A DNA stretch of 8,107 bases from positions 4,977 through 13,083 of the forward strand of contig JAOZPF010000025.1 in assembly GCA_029932895.1 (NCBI GenBank), given 5' to 3'. This stretch comes from Anaerolineae bacterium (GTDB taxonomy: Bacteria; Chloroflexota; Anaerolineae; B4-G1; DUEL01). Shown here in pieces: positions 6,818 to 8,107 of the stretch (position 1 is its first letter; each line of letters starts with the position of its first letter). Under the pieces are notes generated by a model. That model did no database searches. It was not told where the DNA came from and worked only from the letters and a program-made list of their open reading frames with translations. Both the position numbers and the translations under genes were made by a program.

Positions 6818-6845
6818 ATTATAGTCATTTCTTGGAACCTGCAAA
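6818..6845 (-). promoter_or_regulatory. Candidate sigma70-type promoter for the flx-hdr operon
   Basis: On the minus strand a perfect TATAAT (6823-6818) is preceded by 16 bp and then TTTGCA (6845-6840), which matches 4 of 6 bases of TTGACA. The -35 lies within the last codons of the histidine kinase and the -10 just beyond its stop. Transcription would begin near 6811, giving a leader of about 80 nt before the ATG at 6731. This is sequence-based only; a single good -10 box can occur by chance. Confidence 0.45.
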
Positions 6846-7961
6846 GGGAACGAAATCGCCAGAGATGTATACCGGGAGCGTCACGGTAAATGCGGTCCCC
6901 TCTTCCACTTGGCTCTTGACCTCGATCCTCCCGCCGTACCGGTCCACCAGGTCCTTCACGATCGCCAGCCCCAGCCCGGTGCCGACCCCGAACTGGCGGG
7001 CGTTGGGCGCGCGGTAGAACTCGGTGAACAGGTGGGGCAGAGCCTCATCCGGGATTCCGATCCCCGTGTCGGAGACCGTCACCCAGACCTCCGCCTCCGC
7101 GCGCCCCATGGAGATGGCGACGCTGCCTCCTTCCGGCGTGTACTTGACCGCGTTGCCGATCAGGTTGACAAAGACGCGGTCCAACCCATCCTCCGTAGCC
7201 CAGACCACCAGCTCCTCACGACAGACCGCGACGGTGAGGGCTACTCCTTTCTCCTCGGCGCGAGGTTGGAGTAGGAGCGCCGCTCGGCCCACCGACGCGT
7301 TGACCAGAACCGGCCCCTCCTCTTCCGCCAGCTCCGGCGCTTTACCCGCCGCCAAGTCGAGAAGGTCGTCGACCAGGCTCTCCAAAAAGTCCAGCCGAGC
7401 CGCGACGCGGGCGAAAATGTCCTGCTGCGTGTCGGTGAGGGGGCCGGCGTATCCCTTGAGCACCGTGCGTACCAATGACTGAGCCACGGTGATGGGAGAG
7501 CGAAGCTCGTGGGTGGCGATGCGGATGAACGGGCCTTTGGCGGTCTCCACCCGTTCCAGGTCCGCCAGCTCCTGCGCCGCTCGGACCGCTCCACCGCCCA
7601 CCTGCGCCAGCCCGCGTAGCCGTGCGACATCGGCGACAGCGAAGGAGCGGGGCTGGGCACAGTAGACCTGGAGGAGGCCCAAAAACAGGCCCTCCGCCTC
7701 CAGGGGAAGGCCGAGGGCTGCACCAAAGCCCGGCGGCAACCGGTCGCCAGGGCCCTCCACGACCATCTCGCTGGTCGCCTCCGGCTCCAGAAGAGGCACG
7801 ACGGCCTCCTGTTTGACGCCACGGGCGGCAGCTACGACCAAGCGGCCCTCTTGCGACAGCAACACCGCCGCCGCATCTGCCGGCAAAACCGTCATCGCCG
7901 CCGCCACCAGGCGGTCCAGCACCTGGGTCAGATCCACGATAGGTCCCCACTGCCAGAACAA
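6825..7961 (-). CDS. Soluble GAF-domain sensor histidine kinase
   Basis: A 378-residue kinase. The first ~130 residues resemble a GAF sensor domain (LPADAAAVLLSQEGRLVVAA; later LGLPLEAEGLFLGLLQVY). HisKA follows, with the H-box HELRSP at 151-156 (phospho-acceptor His151). The HATPase_c domain has an N-box NLIGNAVKY (266-274), G1 box DTGIGIP (298-304) and G2 box GVGTGLGLA (325-333). No signal peptide or transmembrane segment is visible, so it should sense a cytosolic cue such as redox state or a small ligand (inference). It lies 13 nt after a receiver-domain gene, its likely partner. The start is uncertain: TTG at 7961 has a poor ribosome site, while in-frame GTG at 7937 has GGGGA about 6 nt upstream and would shorten the protein by 8 residues. 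The 3' end carries a candidate promoter for the next operon. Confidence 0.9.
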   Translation of the reverse strand: MFWQWGPIVDLTQVLDRLVAAAMTVLPADAAAVLLSQEGRLVVAAARGVKQEAVVPLLEPEATSEMVVEGPGDRLPPGFGAALGLPLEAEGLFLGLLQVYCAQPRSFAVADVARLRGLAQVGGGAVRAAQELADLERVETAKGPFIRIATHELRSPITVAQSLVRTVLKGYAGPLTDTQQDIFARVAARLDFLESLVDDLLDLAAGKAPELAEEEGPVLVNASVGRAALLLQPRAEEKGVALTVAVCREELVVWATEDGLDRVFVNLIGNAVKYTPEGGSVAISMGRAEAEVWVTVSDTGIGIPDEALPHLFTEFYRAPNARQFGVGTGLGLAIVKDLVDRYGGRIEVKSQVEEGTAFTVTLPVYISGDFVPFAGSKK

Positions 7962-7974
7962 CCCATACGTCGCT

Positions 7975-8107
7975 CTACTTGATCAGCGCTCGCACCTTTT
8001 CCAGGAGCACGTCCGGGTCCACTGGCTTGTCCACAAAATCGTCCACCGGCAGGTAGGCCTCATCCGGGCCAAAGCGCAGCGAGGTGGTGGTGTGAATGGC
8101 GGTGAGG
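7975..8107 (-). CDS. Response regulator receiver domain, C-terminal end (partial)
   Basis: Only the last 44 codons are in the window; the gene continues past base 8107 and ends at TAG (7977-7975). The readable protein contains LTAIHTTTS, then VDDFVDKPVDPDVLLEKVRALIK at the very end. The FVDKP segment is the conserved lysine-proline pair of CheY-like receivers, followed by the usual last amphipathic helix. The protein ends right after this helix, so the receiver is C-terminal or the protein is a stand-alone receiver; an upstream output domain cannot be excluded. Its stop lies 13 nt before the TTG start proposed for the histidine kinase, so the two are probably co-transcribed as a two-component pair. 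The phospho-acceptor aspartate is outside the window. Confidence 0.8.
   Translation of the reverse strand, partial: LTAIHTTTSLRFGPDEAYLPVDDFVDKPVDPDVLLEKVRALIK

Overview
The window is a compact, GC-rich bacterial stretch in which every gene I can support lies on the minus strand, so transcription runs from high to low coordinates. The gene set (cytosolic flavin and iron-sulfur electron-transfer proteins of the Flx/Hdr type, plus a soluble two-component pair) points to an anaerobe. The tandem heptamer repeats and codon style would fit an uncultured anaerobic Chloroflexota-like bacterium, but that placement is a weak inference.

Layout in transcription order: (1) 8107-7975, the C-terminal end of a response-regulator receiver domain; (2) 7961-6825, a soluble GAF-HisKA-HATPase sensor kinase; (3) 6824-6732, a short leader with a good -10 box and an inverted repeat; (4) 6731-5868 and 5871-4876, two related iron-sulfur proteins joined by an ATGA overlap (FlxC-like and FlxB/HydB-like); (5) 4822-3866 and 3869-3326, a type II restriction-modification pair (beta-class SPPY methyltransferase and BglII/BstYI-family endonuclease, the latter frameshifted near its C terminus); (6) 3290-2448, a FAD/NAD(P)/2Fe-2S oxidoreductase (FlxA/HydG-like); (7) 2401-440, HdrA; (8) 443-24, MvhD/FlxD.

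The main discovery is that HdrA is read as two open frames (2401-1823 and 1807-440) separated by one in-frame TGA. The TGA sits exactly at the second cysteine of the conserved DCSxC-I-L-x-P-K-M segment. It is followed, 20 nt downstream, by a perfect 7-bp hairpin with a GGUC loop, which has the form of a bacterial SECIS element. I therefore annotate one 653-residue selenoprotein with Sec at position 193, not two genes or a pseudogene.

Functionally, FlxA would bring electrons from NAD(P)H. The FlxB/FlxC-like proteins would form an iron-sulfur relay, FlxD would be the 2Fe-2S link to HdrA, and HdrA would be the flavin-based bifurcating core. HdrB and HdrC are not in the window. The restriction-modification pair is lower in GC than its neighbours and interrupts this operon, so it looks like a later insertion.
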